Assembly: GCA_007570785.1 (NCBI GenBank)
Contig: ML662442.1
Location: forward strand, 61,604,217 to 61,668,216
Source: Antilocapra americana
Taxonomy: Eukaryota; Chordata; Mammalia; Artiodactyla; Antilocapridae
Length of the DNA: 64,000 bases
Direction of reading: 5' to 3'
The notes under the pieces were generated by a model, which did not search any database, was not told the origin of the DNA, and saw only the letters and a list, made by a program, of their open reading frames with translations. The translations under genes and the position numbers were made by a program. Shown here one piece after another: positions 1 through 12,540 of this stretch; positions within the stretch are counted from its first letter, which is position 1, and each line of letters opens with the position of its first letter.

Positions 1-169
1 GAGTAATTCTTCATGCAGTCCTTGGAACCCTTCTGTTCCTTAATCATACCTACTATTGTGAGCTCATCTAGTTTTCATGGTTTCAAGTTATCATCTACAT
101 TCTGAAGACTCTAGTATGTAGTCCTCTCCCCTAAGTATCAGAGTTGGAAAACCTACATGGAAAACATGT

Positions 170-907
170 AGGTATTTCAAATTCAACATCTCTTAAACCT
201 AACGTGTGTTCTTCTCCAAGTATCTGCCCTGCCCACATTCATCATTATCTCAGTTCATCCTTCCAAGTACTCAGGACAAAACACTTGACACCACAAATCC
301 AATCTGTCACCCAGTCCCACTAACCCTAATATTTAAATACCTCCTTTGACCATATTCTGGTCCCAAGTCACAATCTTCTCTCACTTAGGTTATCACATCA
401 GGCTCCTAACTGGTCTCTCTGTTTCTACTCTTGCTCCATCCCAGTGTCCACTCTTCACATCATTTAGTCAGTTTGACTCCATCAAGACACAAGTTAAATC
501 ACATCATTCCACTTAAAACCTTGCAAAGTCCTCTTGATAGCTTATTCAATCACCATTACTGCTGCGACTTCATCTCCTGCTACAACCCTTCACACTCACT
601 CTTCTTAGGACCAAATGTGGAGATGCTCCTCCTGCAGAGACTTCCCACTGGCTAATCCCTCTGCCTGGAATGCTTTCCCCCTGGATATCTGCATGGCTTG
701 CTCTGTCACAGCCTTTTAGGTCTTCTCCAGAGCATTCAGAAGCACTGTATATTTTACATCTAACTTTTTACTATCAGTCTTCTCATCAAAACATAAGCTC
801 CTTGACAGTCTAAAGAAACTTCACCTACTTTGTTCATGAATTTAACCCACGTGCCTGGAAGAATATCCAGCATACATTAAATGACTATTTGTAAAGTGAA
901 TGAATGA
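170..907 (+). repeat. LINE/L2 3' portion
   Basis: About 740 bp resembles the sense 3' end of mammalian L2. Landmarks in order are 'tccttccaagtactcaggac', 'ctcctaactggtctctctg', 'ctctgcctggaatgct' followed by 'gatatctgcatggcttgctc', 'aaacataagctcctt', and a terminal 'gtgaatgaatgaa'. The short reading frame within it is not coding. The element is old and strongly diverged, so both edges are approximate. Confidence 0.8.
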
Positions 908-1889
908 ACAAGCTGGTAAGTAATAGGTGGGTCACTAGAACTGGCTGCATTATCTTCATCATAGTACTTCAGTGTTACCTAAAACCTTAAGGAAAGTCAA
1001 AGGGGATCTGAAAGTGATCAACTTCATAAAACATGAGGAAGCCAAAAAAGTAGAATCAAAGTGACTTACTAGACAAAGAAAATATACCTAGCTCCAAAAT
1101 AAATGGAAAAAATGTCCTAATTAACATGGAAGGTCAACTAAAATGAGAACTAGACAAAATTTTCATTCACTCTACCGACTTTAATCAACTTCAGAACTGT
1201 TATAAGCATATAAATCAAGTTGCATTTTAAATACATTAAAACTCTTCCTTTCTTAATGTGAAAAAGAAGACTTGTTCTTTGCTCTGTTTAACTCCAAAAC
1301 AGTCAAGAAATATGTTTTAGATTTAATCTGTGGATATAGTATGTTTTTAGGATCTGAGGCATCACAATATTTACAGAAATACAACAAATTAACTACACAT
1401 ATCGAAGTGAAAGCTAAATTTTCAATAAGTATGAACTATAAGTTACTTTCATTTATATATATATATATTATTACATTTACACAATAGAGAATAAATATAG
1501 TAAACATAAATAAATAAAGTAAACATAAGCTGTGCTGCGCTTCTGGACAAGACTGAGTAATTCCCACTGAAGCAACCTTCTCAAAGATAACAATTATAAA
1601 ATATAAAATTTGGGGTATTTATTTCAGCATTAAGTATAATAAAAAAAAAGAAGGAAAGATATATATATATACCTAGCATTGTGGAAATATTTTAAAATGT
1701 TTATCACTTTCACATGATAAAGAGTCTTTATATGTTACCCATCCCCAAAATATCTTGCAACATGAGGACATACAGATAATATATTAGGCAACAAGAAAAA
1801 AAAAATCTTTTATCCTATACAGTCATTACCTCATCATGTAAACATACATACACATACTCAGAGATGAACACATAAAGACTATACTAACA

Positions 1890-2223
1890 CAACATTGCTT
1901 AGCCGCTAAGGCATGTCCAATTTTTTGCAACCCCATCCAGGTGCTAGTGGAAAAGTACCTGCCTGCCAATGCAGGAGATCTAAGATACATGGATTAGATC
2001 CCTGGGTTGGGAAGATTCCCTGAAGAAGGAAATGGCAACCCACTCCCGTATTCTTGCCTGGAGAATCCCATGGTCAGGGGAGCCTGGCTGGCTACAGTCC
2101 ATAGGGTCGCAAAGAGACAGACATGGCTGAAGTGACTTAGCACAGACTGTAGCCTGCCACGCTTCTCTCTCCATGGGATTGCCCAGGCAAGAATACTGGA
2201 GTGGGCTGCCATTTCCTTTTCTA
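1890..2223 (-). repeat. Bov-A SINE (minus) interrupted by a Bov-tA (plus)
   Basis: Minus-oriented Bov-A sequence ('gtccaattttttgcaacccc') stops near 1936. A plus-oriented Bov-tA follows (1937-2144, with 'cctgccaatgcaggaga', 'ggaaatggcaacccactcc', 'ggtcgcaaagagacagac'). The minus-oriented body then resumes at about 2144 with 'agactgtagcctgcca' and runs to the 'gggctgccatttccttttct' end. The whole composite is flanked by the 9-bp direct repeat 'atactaaca' (1881-1889 and 2224-2232), as expected for target-primed insertion of the outer element. Confidence 0.8.
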
Positions 2224-2540
2224 ATACTAACATAATATAATGTACATATACATTCTCACTGGGAGCAAAATAAAAATAACATCAAATATTGATAGTGATT
2301 TTCTTTTGTTTATGAGACTTATTTGTGATTTTTAACCATCTTCTGAGTTATTTAACTTTTTGTACACTATGCATATACTGGGTATAAAATCAAAGAACAA
2401 AAATAAGCGTGACAAATCTCCACTGAAAATATAAATAAAGAAGAAATGTTGAGAAAAACACCTTTCAGGAAAATGAAAACAAAGAATATTCTCCAAAATA
2501 ATCACTAGTTTATTTTTATCTTCATTCTTTGTCCACATCC

Positions 2541-2617
2541 CACAGCATGTGTAACCTTAGTTCCCCAACCAGAGATGGAACCCGTGCCCCTTAGGAGAGT
2601 GGAGTCTCAACCACTAA
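2541..2617 (-). repeat. CHR-type tRNA-derived SINE fragment
   Basis: The string 'ccttagttccccaacc' followed by 'gatggaacccgtgcccc' and 'gtggagtctcaaccact' matches, in reverse orientation, the tRNA-like head of the cetartiodactyl CHR-2 family as I remember it. Only the head region is present. It could also be named SINE2-type in other nomenclature. Confidence 0.6.
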
Positions 2618-3479
2618 TTAAATTATTAAAGTAATTAATTTATTGTTTTTATTGTTAAAATAATTAACAATTGTTGGCTTATTAATTAAAATAATTACTG
2701 TTAATACATACATAGAACCTCTCTCTATTTTTAAAGAAGTTGAAATCGTTTCACAGAATGTGCTATGCTACAAAAAAATTACATATATTTCACTCTGGGA
2801 AAAATTGTACAGGGCAGAATAGTGTCACTTCGTGGTATGTTCCATTTTCTTTTTTTAAATGCTAGTGCTTTCTACGTATAACAATCTTCTACCTTTACCT
2901 CCATTCCAGTACTGTCGTTACATTATGTAAAGTTCAAATAAGATTGAATATAACAAAATAAAACAATGAGCCATTTGTTATGACTAAAATGCCCTTAGAA
3001 ACTAAACTGCAAGAATCTATTTTAATTACTGAATATTTATCACAGTAAAGTATAACTGTAGGCACTATTAGGAAAAGAAGGTAAAATACAGTACCTAATT
3101 ATCGGCCACTTGCCACAGTTCTGTGAAATTCTTTTTATAGATTCTATAGTTTCTAACCAAAACTGTACTCTGTTCTTCTCGGAACTTGGTTAACTCTTAT
3201 TTCAGCCAGTTTATTTCCATACACTCCAGTGTACTGGGTTCTTGCTTCCTACTCTCTCTTTATACTCTGCCATTGCTACTGACAGTAATAGGATAAAATA
3301 ACATGAGTCAATTATATGATGCATGATGCACTTCTGTGAACCATACGTATAATTCACTCTCTCTTTTGAAGTACTGGCTACTGAAATGACGTGGAATAAC
3401 TAGAGACACAAGGCCAATCCATGTACATTACCAACATGATACCCTAGGTATTTGTTGGGATTATTAAAACCTACTTTCA

Positions 3480-3655
3480 CTGTTTACAAAGTATGTTCAC
3501 AACCATGTATTATTTTGGTCCCTACAATTACCATTTCGGAAATAAAGGGCAACTATTAATGTCCTGATTTTATCTTTAAAGATAGGACATTTTTTCTAAA
3601 TCACGTGGACTTATTTCCAAGTCATAAGTGTTAGAATCTAGAGCCTTCATCTTCC
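3480..3655 (-). repeat. Possible MIR SINE remnant
   Basis: Weak reverse-oriented MIR resemblance: 'tgttcacaaccatgtattat', then an 'attttatctttaaagatagg' segment in the place of the MIR 'attttacagatgagg' block, then 'ctaaatcacgtgg' and 'gtgttagaatctagagcct'. Highly diverged; a profile search is needed to decide. Confidence 0.3.
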
Positions 3656-5554
3656 AAAATAACAAGCTCACAGTAAAGAAATGCTTTGATCACTTCCTTT
3701 CTCTCATAAGGTATTGGTTATATTTCCTCATACCATTAGATCTTTTACAGGTTGAAGATATTTGCAGACTCCTGAGGTCATTCGGTTAACATTAGTTAGC
3801 TAGCTTCCATGGCGTTCACTTCATAAAGTGGAGAGTAAATCCCCTCAGTCTTTATTTACCTGTTCAATAATGTTTTGTTCTTATTTATTCTGTTTGTTTT
3901 TACTTATGGTTTTACCTGAAACAATCAACAGTAAGTTGCAGAAAGTGGAGTACATACTGAAGCAATTTATCTAAGCTGTACCACGAACAAGTACTTGGAA
4001 GACAAAGCATGGAAGGGACTTTCTAACTCCTGTTCATCCTGGATATAAAGTCCTGAAAACAAGGCTTCAGTCCCAATACTGTGTGGCAAGAAGAACATCA
4101 AAAAATGGGTTCATCTAGTAATAAAATTAACATTACATTCTTAGGAGTAAAAACGTTTCACAGAAAAATCCTTCGAAAATAAAGAATTTTTAAATCCTTT
4201 AAACTCTAGATATGACTCCCTTTGAAGCAGTTGAGATAAAATTAAAAGGACATAGGGGAGACTTTGTAGAAAGACATCATCTTTGATTGAGTAAGTACAA
4301 AATAACAGATCAGGAGATGAGCAAAGTGCGAGTTCTGTTTCCCATTAAAAACTCAAATTTCCCCTTACAGAACTGTCTAATTTTGGACTCTAAAGAATTC
4401 TGTGCTCTTCTGTGTGATTTTGTCTGATATTCAGCATCTAATATTTCCCTGGAAATTTTACATTCATACCTACACACAGACATAAACACCATATATATAT
4501 AATATGACATTTTGAAAGGTTCACATCGCCCATGAAAATTCATTATTAACACAATATGTGGATGAGATGTATAAACAGCAGAGGAATTGAACTTACCTTT
4601 CCCTCATTTTTCAAAAAAGGAAACCAAAACATCAAAAGAGCCAAGAAAATCTATTTACTCATTAGAATAAGAACTTACAACTAGCAACCTGGGCTAGTCT
4701 CTTTCTAGTCTCTGATATCTCTAGTCTCTGATAAAAAATTAAAATTTGTCCTAAATATGTAGATGCTAAATAAGTATGTACACAAGTTTTACTTTAAGCT
4801 ATAAAACCAAAATCAGTTTGCATGATAGAAAATTCAGATTTAAAAAATAACAATAAATCATATCAGACGGATTCAAAGGCAATTTTTCAAATCTAGATGT
4901 CCACGAGTGTTTGCTTGATGATATCTGTATACTAATAGACACAGCTTTGGTAGAACAAGGCATTTTTTAAAAATGTTTCCAATTTCTCAATGTTTCAAAT
5001 GCTGTTACATATCTTCTTTCTATGCCTTTATAATGTTAGAGGCTGCAGCTGCTTTCAACATTAAATGAAATTCAAAGTTACATGATGTATTTCATTTTTA
5101 AAGTGTTAAAATAAGAATAATCACGGAGCACTTCAGTAAGCCAAATAGAAAAATAATTATGTAGAAAGTCTTAAAAAATTGAGAAAAAATAAACCTTTCC
5201 CCAAATTCTTCCATATCTTAAATAACCTATCCTAGTTAAGAATAATATCTGAGAAGTTCAAGCTGACCCACAATACTGTTCTATGGAAACCATCTTCAGA
5301 TAGCATTACGTGTCACAGTGCAAAGCACCTGCATTCAGTGAACAATTACATAGGAAAGATAATTTTCTGAATTGGACATAAAATAATTCCTAATGAGCTG
5401 CTGAAAAAGTATAATGGGGAAAGGCAATTTATTCCTTGCTAAAAAAAATTTTAAAAGGTGAGTGAAAGAAATTCAAATCAATTTCTTACAGATTAATGAG
5501 ATTACTAACTAGCCATGCCACATTGGGCCAGAGGGAAGAGGAGAGATAATATTT

Positions 5555-5770
5555 TATCAGTATCAACTACATGCTAGATACTATCAAATGCTGCAGAAAC
5601 ATTTCCTTTCATTGGAACAGAAAAACTGAGGGAGGGAAGTAGGGATAGAGAGAGAGAGAGAGAGTTTTATTATTCCAAATGAGAAAACGGAAACTCAAAA
5701 AGGTTCTGTATCAGGATGAAATAGCAAGCAATAGAAGCTGTATCTGAATTCACGTTACTCTAATTTCTGT
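5555..5770 (-). repeat. MIR SINE remnant with (GA)n run
   Basis: The order 'caactacatgctagatact', '(ga)n' at about 5649-5665, 'ttattattccaaatgagaaa', 'cggaaactcaaaaaggtt' and 'tctgaattcacgtt' follows reverse-oriented MIR. The purine repeat sits inside the element, so it probably arose after insertion. Confidence 0.45.
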
Positions 5771-6610
5771 GTCAGTTCACCTACTCCTACAGTATTCTAT
5801 TTGTAAAATGAAAAGTTAGTCTAGAGATAATCTATAAAGTCTCTTTTGGATTAAATGGAAACTCATTTTGATGAACTAAGGGTACTAGTCTGGTGCTACT
5901 ACCCAAACAGTTTTTACAATAACTGAATTTGGGGGTTTCAACTGTCAAAATACATGAAAAATTGAGCACAAAGGGAAAATGTCTTTTATGGTATACTAGT
6001 ATTATTATATTATTACAGTATAGTATTATATTAGAAGCATGTATAGTCAAGTGTACAAAAAAGGGTAGTGAATATTTAAAAGCAGCATATAAAAATTATA
6101 AATCATTTTTGTTGACAACTCATTTCTCTTTATTTATTTCACTCAAACGATTTCTTGGGGCCTGTAGGTATCCATTTTCTAAACTCAGATATCGAGCATT
6201 TGAAATTCCAAACAACATCTAGATCACTGCCATTACTGCCGTTGGTTCAGTAAAAAAATTGCTCATCCTGCAACAAGTAAGAGTATAACAGGAAAGCTGT
6301 CCTATTTTTTTAAATGGATTTCAGTACAAATGGTTTATATAAACACTGTGACTAGAGAGAAACTTGGACTTTATGATGAGGAATGTGACATACAAGAGCA
6401 ATAGTCCTCTCTTCCCACTGGCTTATTGTCTTCATTGATTTTAGTTTTGAGTAAAAGAGAACAGAAGAAACAGTCACCTCTACCAAGCTAAGGGAGTCCC
6501 TGTCTCAATTTCACTGGCAATGAATCTACCTGAGTAATTCAGTAAAAAAAATTAAAAAGCAGTGCCTATGACATCAGCAAGGTTTTGTTGTCACTATTAT
6601 ACTCTCAGTA

Positions 6611-7055
6611 GCCAAGTTAAACAATAAAACATCATATGAAACATCATCTTTCAAAACTGACTCCCTTGGACTGCAAGAAGATCAAACCAGTCAGTCCTAA
6701 AGGAAACCCTTAACCCTGAATATTCATTACAAGGACTGAGGCTGAAGATGAAGCTCCAATATTTTGATGACCTGAAAAGAAGCTCCAACTCACCGGAAAA
6801 GACCCTGATGCTGGGAAAGATTGAAGGCAGGAGGAGAAGGGGAAGGCAGGAGGAGAAGGGGAAGACAGAGGACTCGTTGGCATCGCCAACTCAATAGACA
6901 TGAGTCTGAGCAAGCTCCAGGAGATGGTAAAGGACAGGGAAGCCTGGCATACTGCAGTCCATAGGGTCACAAGGAGTCAAACATGACTGAGCGACTGAAC
7001 TAAACTGAGCCAAGTTAAACAATAAAACAAAATGAAATATCATCTTCCAAAACTG
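6611..7055 (+). repeat. BovB 3' end with very long flanking direct repeats
   Basis: The BovB 3' terminus (6660-7008) ends in 'catgactgagcgactgaac' and carries the typical 'gaccctgatgctgggaaaga' and 'gacagggaagcctggca' blocks. It is flanked by a direct repeat at 6611-6659 and 7009-7055, both starting 'gccaagttaaacaataaaac' and ending 'caaaactg'; the copies differ by a 2-bp indel and a few substitutions. A perfect 19-bp tandem duplication ('aaggcaggaggagaagggg') occupies 6824-6861. The element is 5'-truncated and non-coding. Confidence 0.85.
6824..6861 (+). repeat. Perfect 19-bp tandem duplication inside BovB
   Basis: The purine-rich unit 'aaggcaggaggagaagggg' is repeated twice without mismatch. 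Other BovB copies here (for example 8755-8775) carry it once, so it is a private duplication in this copy. Confidence 0.9.
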
Positions 7056-7969
7056 CTGCAAAGATCTAAAATTCCAAAACTTTCACATAGCATATACATA
7101 ACACAATAAAATATTATTATTATAGTGTTAACCATGAGAAAATAGTACAAAAATGAAAAGATAACTACTAGAGATCATTTCTCCATATAGAAAAAGGAGG
7201 AAACACAACAGGGTTGGAAAAACACTCAGACCCAGACCCACTCCATTCATCTACATAGAAATATTTTAAGAGGCCAGGTTAGCAGTAGAATATATTAAAG
7301 CACACCCCCTTTTCTCTTTTTTATCAGTATTACCAACCTTTCTATTTATTCAGGAAAAAATAATTTCAGTTTCAAGATAATAATATGCTTTCAAGAAAAA
7401 AAGTTGAGAAAAGTTCATCCATATTGAGCCATTCATTCAATAATTATTTATTCCAGGTCTATGTATGAAACACAGTGCATGAAAGTTAATGGTAGTATTT
7501 TTTTCACCTTATTCTTAACTTTAAGCATCAGTCTCTTTATTTTCAAGAACTAATTTCATCACTTTATGAAATTAGCATATCCTTTAGCATCATTTTAGTG
7601 TTTTAAACTACAAAACTGCAAGTCAAAAATCAGCATTAGGATTACATTCACAAGTCTTTTACAATTTAAACAGATTTTTACTTTCTACAAAATTCTAAGT
7701 TACTTCTTAGCCCTGTATAGAACAGAGTAAAACACTAGAACCAGGAGACAAATTGGATACCAAATGTTATCTATAGTCAATACTGAATTTATTTCTTAAA
7801 CATTTCAGAGATGAATCATATATTTGTTGAAGCAGCTACTAATTTAGGAAGTATATTCATACCCTAACAAGCTTACTCTTTCCCTACAACTGAATCAAGA
7901 ATTTCAAATTAACTTTTCTTTTTTAAAAATTACTTCTTTATCATTAAAGAATACCTTTATCTTAACAAA

Positions 7970-8192
7970 CAAGCAGATACAAAGAACAGGATAGTGATCA
8001 CCAAATGGGAAGAGCCTGGGGGTCAGGAGTCACAAACTGGATAAAGGGGATCAACTGTACAGAGATGGATAGAAAATACATGTTTGGTGGTAAGCACACA
8101 CTAGTGTAAACAGAAGTAGAAATATCATGGTGTACACACGAAACATATAATGTTATCAGTCAATTTTATTTCAATAAAAAATTATTTTTTTA
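7970..8192 (+). repeat. L1 3' end fragment
   Basis: 'gatagtgatcaccaaatggg', 'gatcaactgtacagagatgg' and the terminal 'tcaattttatttcaataaaa' correspond to the sense 3' untranslated end of an older L1 (L1MA-like). The poly(A)-rich end is at about 8192. Confidence 0.65.
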
Positions 8193-8392
8193 AATCCTTT
8201 GTCCTGACAACTAGCTTCAGGTGAACTTCTGACACATTCCATTCACAGGTGTTCCCACATAAGGTTTCCCTTGTTAACATTTTTATCAGTAGCATAGTTT
8301 TTGTTTTAATATCCAACTTAATAAAGATATCTCTCAAAACAAAGGTTTTTTGCCATTATTTTTTCCTTAAAAAATATTTTTACTTATGACAT

Positions 8393-8414
8393 ACACACAC
8401 ACACACACACACAC
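8393..8414 (+). repeat. (CA)n microsatellite
   Basis: About eleven uninterrupted AC dinucleotides, 30 bp before a BovB 3' end. Probably length-variable. Confidence 0.9.
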
Positions 8415-8444
8415 ATTAATATAGCATGTAAATAAAACTAAGAG

Positions 8445-8933
8445 AAAAGCAGAGACATTACTTTGCCCACAACATTCAGTCAAAGCTATGGTTTTTCCAG
8501 TAGTCATGTACGGGTGTGAAACTTGGACTATAAAGAAAGCTGATTACTTAAGAATTGATGCTTTTGAACTGTGCTGTTGGAGAAGACTCTTGAGAGTCCC
8601 TTGGACTGAAAGGAGATCAAATCAGTCAATCCTAAAGGAAATCTGTCCTGAAGATTCATTGGAAGTACCGACACTGAAGCTGAAGTTCCAATACTTGGCC
8701 ACCTAATGCAAAGAATTGACGCATTGGAAAAGCCCATGATGCTGGGGAAGATTGAGGGCAGGAGGAGAAGGGGACGACAGAGTAGGAGATGGTTGGATGG
8801 CATCACCAAGTCGATGGACATGAGTTTGAGCAAGCTCCGGGAGTTGGTGATGGACAGGGAATCCTGGTGCACTGCAGTCCATGGGGTCGCAAAGAGTCAG
8901 ACATGACTAAGAGACTGAACTGAACTGACTGAA
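8445..8933 (+). repeat. BovB 3' portion
   Basis: A 5'-truncated sense BovB. It starts at 'aaaagcagagacatta', covers the end of the former RT-containing frame ('gtgtgaaacttggactataa', 'ggagatggttggatggcatc') and ends 'gactgaactgaactgactga'. The frame is interrupted by stops and shifts, so the two short reading frames inside (8488-8706 and 8706-8906) are remnants. Confidence 0.9.
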
Positions 8934-9138
8934 AACTATGCGTGACAACAGTTGCAAGCTACATTCAAACACAGTAAAACATCAGAATTGTGTAACTATT
9001 TTGAAAAGGTCAGTGTGACTACAGGTGGTATGTGTGCAGATATAATGAATACAATCTATTCCATACAAAGAAACTCTAATATATTAATTATTTGAATCAT
9101 ATTAATTGTTTAGATCAGGAAAAAAATTTCAAGCACTG

Positions 9139-9288
9139 TCAGTTCCGTTCAGTTCAATCGCTCAGTCATGTCTGACTCTTTGCTACCCCACAGACTATGG
9201 CATGCCAGGCCTCCCTGTCCATCACCAACTCCCAGAGCTTGCTCAAACTCATGTCCATTGAGTCGGTGATGCCATCCAAACATCTCCA
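9139..9288 (-). repeat. BovB 3' terminal fragment
   Basis: About 150 bp of reverse-oriented BovB end ('ttcaatcgctcagtcatgtc', 'ccaggcctccctgtccatca', 'gagtcggtgatgccatcc'). It is flanked by the near-identical 9-bp repeats 'tcaagcact' (9129-9137) and 'tcaagcatt' (9289-9297). Confidence 0.85.
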
Positions 9289-10124
9289 TCAAGCATTATA
9301 CCACCTACTTTGATAACCTGTTTTATTTGCTGTCTTTTTGTTATGTTTTAATTAACAGATCAGGCATTTTGGTTAGCAATGTGACGCATTAAAATTTTTC
9401 TCATTTAAAATAACAGGAAACTGACTTCTCACATAGAATATCTGCTTTTCTGAAACAGACTTTTGACATTAAGTGGGGTTCCCATGAACCAAGGGATGAC
9501 CTATTATGTACCAGGGAGAAAGACAGTAACTTTGTCTTCAAGGAAAAAATAAGTACGATTGATTCAGAACTTTGAAACAAAGTAGTCCAGGTAAAATTTC
9601 AGTGGACATAAGAAACTGTAACAGGTTTGCAGAGAAAAATTTATTTTGGATATTTTTAAAGTATAATACCTACAAATAATGAGTCTTCCAAAGAAGCAAT
9701 AAACTGTGTTGAAAACTTTGGCTCTATTTTGACAGGCTTTTTTGTGATTTTTTTCCTTAGCTTTTACTGCCAGTTATCACACGAAGGCCAGACTGGAAAT
9801 ATGTTTTCCTTCTATTGAAGAACAAATTGATCTTAGCAATTTCAACCTCCTCTTAGCAACAGGTTGTAAAATTATTCCTGACTTTCTGTGTAATTTAAGC
9901 AGATTTTTTATTTCTACAGGTAATTTCTTTGGTGCATTAAACTGATTTTATTATGATTTTGATATTAAAAACAAACAACTTCATAGATTCTATTTTTATT
10001 TTGAAATACTAAATATTAATAGAAATCAATATAAATATGATGGTAATAAATATTAATAAAAGCAATATTAAAATATTGATATTATCCCTTGTTCTCAGTC
10101 ACCTATGCTACTATCTTAGTCAAG

Positions 10125-10322
10125 CGCTGTGCTTAGTCAATTGGTGGTGTCCACCTCTTTGCAATCCCATGAATTGTAGCCTCTGTTCATGCAGATTCTC
10201 CAGGCAAGAACTCTGGAGTGGGTTGTCATGCCCTCCTCCAGGGCTGATGGTCCCAACCCAGGGATCTAACACAGTTTCCCGCATTGCAGGCAGATTCTTT
10301 ACCTTCTGAGCCACCAGGGAAG
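10125..10322 (-). repeat. Bov-tA SINE
   Basis: The reverse-oriented tRNA head ('gcaggcagattctttacc', 'tgagccaccagggaagccc') follows the body ('ctccaggcaagaactctgga'). Flanks 'cttagtcaag' (10115-10124) and 'cctagttaag' (10323-10332) look like a diverged target duplication. The overlapping reading frames on both strands are SINE read-through. Confidence 0.85.
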
Positions 10323-10443
10323 CCCTAGTTAAGTGACTAAGATGCAGTAATTCTTTAGATTCTGCCTGCATGCTAAGACTATGAATTCAGAAAAATAAAA
10401 ATTTCAAAAAGCCTTTGCTCATAAACTGTCAAGTTTCCTAAAG

Positions 10444-10657
10444 GGCTCTGCTGTGCCAAGTGGCTTCAGCCGTGTCCAACTCTTTGCAACTCTATGAACC
10501 ATAGCCCTCCAGGCTTCTCTGTCTCAGGGATTATCCTGGCAAGACTACTGGAGTGGGTTGCCATGCCCTCCTCCAGGGGATCTTCCCAACCCAGGGATCG
10601 AACCTGCGTCTCCAAAGTCTCCCACATTGGCAGGCAGGCTCTTTACTGCTACCGCCA
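10444..10657 (-). repeat. Bov-tA SINE
   Basis: Reverse-oriented copy with 'gtgtccaactctttgcaac', 'tactggagtgggttgccatg', 'cccagggatcgaacctgcgt' and 'ggcaggctctttac'. No clear target duplication was seen. Confidence 0.85.
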
Positions 10658-11359
10658 AAAGGACTTTGCACAAACACAAAGATTTGTTCCCTTAACTTAT
10701 GAGACCATAGAAATTAAAAATAATTGTTTAGTATGCTCCATATATTTTGGCTATGTTTTCTGTTGTTCTTTTTAACAAGAATTACCTTTGGAGAGTATTT
10801 ATGCTCATAAAGGGGAATTGGTTTAAAAAAAAAAGTTAAAAAAAACTAGGCAAAAGAATGACTACATATCCTTCACTCAAGGAACAGCTAATTTTTTAAC
10901 AGTGTGTACTTTGTCTGATCCACTATTCATTATTGATTAGACATTTTATAAATCTGTGAGAGAAGATGTTAACTTGCAGAGAGCTCATGGCAATACAAAT
11001 GAGACTTAAAAAAGCAAATAAATTTTGTCTAGTAGAGTGGCATATGATTTCTGTTTGGTAGTAAAGATAACCTCAAAGGTTTCAGATGTATTACTCTGTT
11101 AGACATTAACTTATTTAGTATAAAACTAGGAATCTTACTACAGCACTCTTTTCAAGCCTATAAATGTTTCCCTTGTTCCTATAATCTTTTGAACAAGCCT
11201 TACCATCCCCCTGGCTTCTACATTAGTCAATTAAACATATCTTTAGCATGTGTTCATCTACATTATAAAACACTTGACTTTTGAGTTTTTATTAAGTATA
11301 TTAACTTATTTCTCCTATGTCATAAGAAAACGAGAGGATATAAAATCCCTCAATAGAAT

Positions 11360-11534
11360 GCAGGTCCGACTCTGTGTGACCCCATGGACTACTAGTCCAT
11401 GGAATTCTTCAGGCCAGACTACTAGAGTGGGTAGCCTTTCCCTTCTCCAGGGGATCTTCCCAACCCAGGGATCCAACTCAGGTCTCCCACATTGCAGGCG
11501 GATTCTTTACCAGCTGAGCCACAAGCAAAGCCCA
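11360..11534 (-). repeat. Bov-tA SINE (partial)
   Basis: Reverse-oriented: 'gtccgactctgtgtgacccc', 'gggatcttcccaacccaggg', 'cattgcaggcggattcttta' and 'ccagctgagccac'. It is truncated on the left side. Confidence 0.85.
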
Positions 11535-12067
11535 GATAACTGAAATAGGGCAGGAAGATTTCCCACTTCTCAAGTTACAGATACAGTAAATGCTTTGAAA
11601 TCAAGGAAAAACTAACACTAGGCTAGCAATGCATTAGAGAATATCATGTTGCTATAATACCTGCTTTATTTGTCCATTCTTCTAAAAATCACAGAGTCTG
11701 AATTCTACTACCTATATTCCTTTCCTACTATATCTGCATCAAATGGTTCTGTAATGGACATTGTTGTTACCTACCCAGTATCCTCCCCATCCTTATTTCA
11801 TTACAACCCGTCTAGCAACAAGATCAGGAGAAGCCAGCACTAACTTCAACCTCTGCTCCAATTAGAGGAGGAGTACAGGCTTGAAAGTATCACTCAATCA
11901 TGTCTTACTCTGCTCATTACTGATTGGTTTAGACATAGGTATGGGACATGATTTTGGCCAATTAGACAAGAAGATAAATCTGTTGATGGGCATCTCGGAA
12001 AAGTTCTTTATGCTGGTTAAAAAACAAACAGACATAATGAAGAGACAACCTCTTTTTTCTTAGTGTC

Positions 12068-12148
12068 TGAAATTATATATAAATATGTAGACTATGAAAT
12101 TATATATAAATATGTAGAATATGAAATTATATATGAATACCTAGAATA
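12068..12148 (+). repeat. 27-bp minisatellite, three copies
   Basis: Units start at 12068, 12095 and 12122. The first two are nearly identical ('tgaaattatatataaatatg' then 'tagacta' or 'tagaata'); the third has a few substitutions. Very AT-rich with no coding sense. Confidence 0.9.
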
Positions 12149-12540
12149 GCTACAGATCTTGTACCCAGGAGGGGAGCAAGCCTGAGGTAAAAAGATAACC
12201 CTTAAGAATAGAGGAACAGAGAGACAAAAGAACCTGATACCTCAAGGACATCACTTAATTAGCAGTCTTGGACTTTCTCTTCTGTGAAAGCAGCTTTCTT
12301 TATTTATGATTTAAAGACATTTTGACTTGGCCTCTCCACCGTCTGGAGCTGGAGAAAGCATGAGAGAGAAGTGTTGCATACTTTCAAGTCAGCCCTGAAG
12401 CTTTCTTTCTTCTGTAGTCTCTAAAGCAAGGATCTGTACTCCAGTTTGTTTACAGAGAGGTCAAAAGTAAGATCTTTATGCTATATCTCTACGTACTTGA
12501 ATTCCTAATCTTGAGTTTCCCAAGACATGAAACCTCTGAA

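Noticed and set aside
10125..10322. tRNA-like sequence in Bov-tA copies
   Set aside because: These are tRNA-derived SINE heads without an intact cloverleaf and with flanking target duplications, so they are not tRNA genes.
11885..12060. Possible old DNA-transposon or LTR remnant ('gattttggccaattagacaa...')
   Set aside because: Only a short phrase is familiar; not enough to support a feature.
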